From the NCBI RefSeq assembly GCF_042678305.1, contig NZ_JBHUDT010000007.1: a stretch of DNA of 64,000 nt. One strand, given 5' to 3'. Origin of the DNA: Gelatiniphilus marinus (lineage in GTDB: Bacteria; Bacteroidota; Bacteroidia; Flavobacteriales; Flavobacteriaceae). Positions 62,333 to 64,000 of this stretch are shown here, in pieces. The stretch's first letter is position 1, and every line of letters starts with the position of its first letter. Position numbers and translations under genes: made by a program. The notes below the pieces were generated by a model. That model ran no database searches. It was not told where the DNA came from and worked only from the letters and a program-made list of their open reading frames with translations.

Positions 62333-64000
62333 ATGGATATTAACAAAAATGTCGAGTCGCCTTTTAAGCTAAAAATCAGTTTCGATAAGCTCTTGCAGCA
62401 TTACAAGAATTTCACAAAAAGCACTAATGCGCATCGCGCAGCTAAAGCCAAACATATAGTAACAATAGCCAACACCTACCCAGAACTAAAAAAAGGGTTT
62501 AGCGATGCTGGGATATTAAAAAAAAGAGAAAGGGAAATTAACGAAATCCTAGAAGATGCTTTTAACCCAATTCTAACCAAAAACGAAATAAAAACAGCTT
62601 CCATACCATTTCAAAATTTAATTTTTAATGCTTCAGAACGCTTTAAAAACATTATTAAAGCAGCTGGTAAAGATTTTAAATTAGAAATTAAAAACATGCC
62701 CAAAGACGACACCTACATTGTTGCATGTACACTTATTTTAGATTTTTATTATGGCTATAATTTAAACTTTAAGCGCCCGTTTTATTACGAAATCCCAGAT
62801 GCCCATGGCATAACGCGCTTTTATAAAATACTGTATAATGCCGATTTTACAGAAATTGTGCCCAATACAAATGCACCAAAAATTACCCAAAAAGATTATG
62901 ACGAATTATTGGATAATTTTGAAAACATTGCCCTTTGGAAAGAAAAATTCCCACCAAACAGTTACACTTTCAAAGGCTTCGTGATTTCAAATATTTTTGA
63001 TGTTACAGACGATCAATCCATATCAAACGTCAAATCCAGCCTTATTGCCGACGATAAAAGAAAAGATGTAGATTTCATGAACGGTTTCCATGAGATTTTT
63101 AGATCGCTATTTGGAATAAACGACCTTAAAGTCGGGTTTTCAATTTACAATAAGGAAGATGGTATTTTTGAGCGTGTTTATGGCGCGGGCATGAAAAGCT
63201 ACTTGCTTGGGCAACACGAACATGAAAAATGTACAAATGCCCTGTGTAGATGGTCCTACAATAGATTGTTGAAAGAAAAAAAATACTTTTCAATATCAAA
63301 CGTTAACAGGGTTTTTAATAAAGTTAAAACAGGAGTACCTCACATTAAAAGTTTGCACGACCAAGGAATAAAAAGCGCTGTTTTTGCACCTATTGCAAAC
63401 GATAGCGGAGTAATGGGCATTTTAGAAATTGTATCCAGCAAACCTCAAATGCTTAACAGTATAAATGCCAATAAACTGGTTGATGTAATGCCTTATATAG
63501 TAACTGCGGTAGAGCGCTCTAAAAACGACGAAGAAAATTTAATCGAGGCCATCATACAAAAAGAATGCACCTCCATCCACCCAAGTGTGCATTGGCGTTT
63601 TGCCCGCGAAGCCAGAGATTTTATAAAAGCCGAAATGAAGGGGGAGCAGGCTGCCTTTAAAAAAATAGCATTCCAGAATATTTATCCGCTTTACGGTCAA
63701 ATCGATATCAAAGGCTCATCAAAAGCCAGAAATCAAGCTACAAAAAAAGATTTATCATTGCAGCTAAGTGCCGTAAAAAACATTTTCTTAAAAGCCTCGA
63801 AAGTTGAATCATTGCCAATTTACCAACAATATATCTATCAAATAAACAACTGCTTAACAGAGCTTAACGACGATTTTAAAGTAGATAGCGAACAGCAGAT
63901 TTCAGATTTTCTAAATCAAGAAATAGCAGATGTTCTAAAACACCTAAGTTCCATCGCAGCGTTAAAACAGGCCATCGACTCGTATTTTGGTAGTATTGAC
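62333..64000 (+). CDS. GAF-domain-containing protein, N-terminal part (runs off window)
   Basis: The frame is open from ATG 62333 to the window end (556 codons, no stop). Start MDINKNVESPFKLKISFDKL. No membrane segment or signal peptide in the visible part. A region at about residues 330-400 (ISNVNRVFNKVKTGVPHIKSL, then SAVFAPIANDSGVMGILEIVSS) has the look of a GAF domain. The rest is helical and unassigned. I recall GAF proteins of near 800 residues in flavobacteria with this layout; function unknown, perhaps signalling or redox sensing. Confidence 0.8.
   Translation, partial: MDINKNVESPFKLKISFDKLLQHYKNFTKSTNAHRAAKAKHIVTIANTYPELKKGFSDAGILKKREREINEILEDAFNPILTKNEIKTASIPFQNLIFNASERFKNIIKAAGKDFKLEIKNMPKDDTYIVACTLILDFYYGYNLNFKRPFYYEIPDAHGITRFYKILYNADFTEIVPNTNAPKITQKDYDELLDNFENIALWKEKFPPNSYTFKGFVISNIFDVTDDQSISNVKSSLIADDKRKDVDFMNGFHEIFRSLFGINDLKVGFSIYNKEDGIFERVYGAGMKSYLLGQHEHEKCTNALCRWSYNRLLKEKKYFSISNVNRVFNKVKTGVPHIKSLHDQGIKSAVFAPIANDSGVMGILEIVSSKPQMLNSINANKLVDVMPYIVTAVERSKNDEENLIEAIIQKECTSIHPSVHWRFAREARDFIKAEMKGEQAAFKKIAFQNIYPLYGQIDIKGSSKARNQATKKDLSLQLSAVKNIFLKASKVESLPIYQQYIYQINNCLTELNDDFKVDSEQQISDFLNQEIADVLKHLSSIAALKQAIDSYFGSID

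Noticed and set aside
1..64000. CRISPR arrays, tRNA or rRNA genes, prophage or transposase genes
   Set aside because: Looked for regular repeats, tRNA T-arm signatures and transposase motifs; none was found by eye.

Overview
The window is a low-GC chromosomal segment of a marine-type member of the Bacteroidota, most likely Flavobacteriaceae. The evidence is the density of S1 sulfatases and polysaccharide lyases, a TonB-dependent receptor with a carboxypeptidase-regulatory N-domain, many Bacteroidota-type lipoproteins, and promoter boxes of the flavobacterial type (TTG, 17-19 nt, TAnnTTTG). No rRNA, tRNA, CRISPR array, phage or intact insertion sequence was found.

Region 1 (1-18048, + strand) is a polysaccharide-degradation locus for a sulfated, uronate-containing glycan. 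It holds a C-terminal sulfatase fragment, a lipoprotein of unknown function, a PL8 chondroitinase-ABC-like lyase, a parallel beta-helix protein, three complete S1 sulfatases, a DUF6250-like lipoprotein and a heparinase II/III-type (PL12-like) lyase. These are followed by KDG kinase, KDPG aldolase and a complete DctPQM TRAP transporter. Secreted lyases and sulfatases would make unsaturated uronates, the TRAP system could import the acid monomer, and KdgK/Eda would finish to pyruvate and glyceraldehyde-3-phosphate. The steps from unsaturated uronate to KDG, and any SusCD pair, are not in the window.

Region 2 (18416-39755) is a second carbohydrate island that looks oxidative rather than hydrolytic. 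It has a GMC flavoprotein dehydrogenase with a gluconate-dehydrogenase-subunit-3-like partner, a beta-propeller protein with a cytochrome c domain, three Gfo/Idh/MocA oxidoreductases, three xylose-isomerase-like TIM barrels and three DUF1080 (3-keto-disaccharide hydrolase family) proteins. It also has a ThuA protein, a SUMF1-domain protein without the FGE cysteines, a TMEM220 protein, a TonB receptor without SusD and a NupG-like MFS transporter. It is arranged as a 10-gene minus-strand operon (34366-22361), a divergent 5-gene plus-strand operon (34573-39755) and a 2-gene unit (18416-22254). I infer oxidation of glycosides to 3-keto forms, cleavage by DUF1080 proteins and further processing by dehydrogenases and isomerases.

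Region 3 (40241-53281) is mostly core genes: DsbD with a doubled N-terminal domain, an FMN glutamate-synthase-like protein, MetK under a SAM-II-like riboswitch, NhaA, an AraC-type regulator, a GlcG/HbpS-like protein, an aquaporin, a GreA/B-like factor, a FUSC-family membrane protein and Dps.

Region 4 (53422-64000) looks like a stress and envelope module: MarC, cardiolipin synthase, an MscS channel overlapping a histidine kinase, a sigma-54 response regulator, and a 56-residue Cys-rich protein behind a near-consensus sigma-54 promoter. It continues with glutamate dehydrogenase, an Rnk-like protein, an unknown coiled-coil protein, a strongly structured intergenic RNA candidate (62010-62215) and the start of a GAF-domain protein that runs off the window.

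The observations most worth follow-up are the interleaved-helix RNA at 62010-62215, the 16-bp inverted repeat whose second arm contains the start codon of the AraC regulator (47489-47596), the putative oxidative glycoside pathway, and the MscS-kinase-sigma-54-regulator module.
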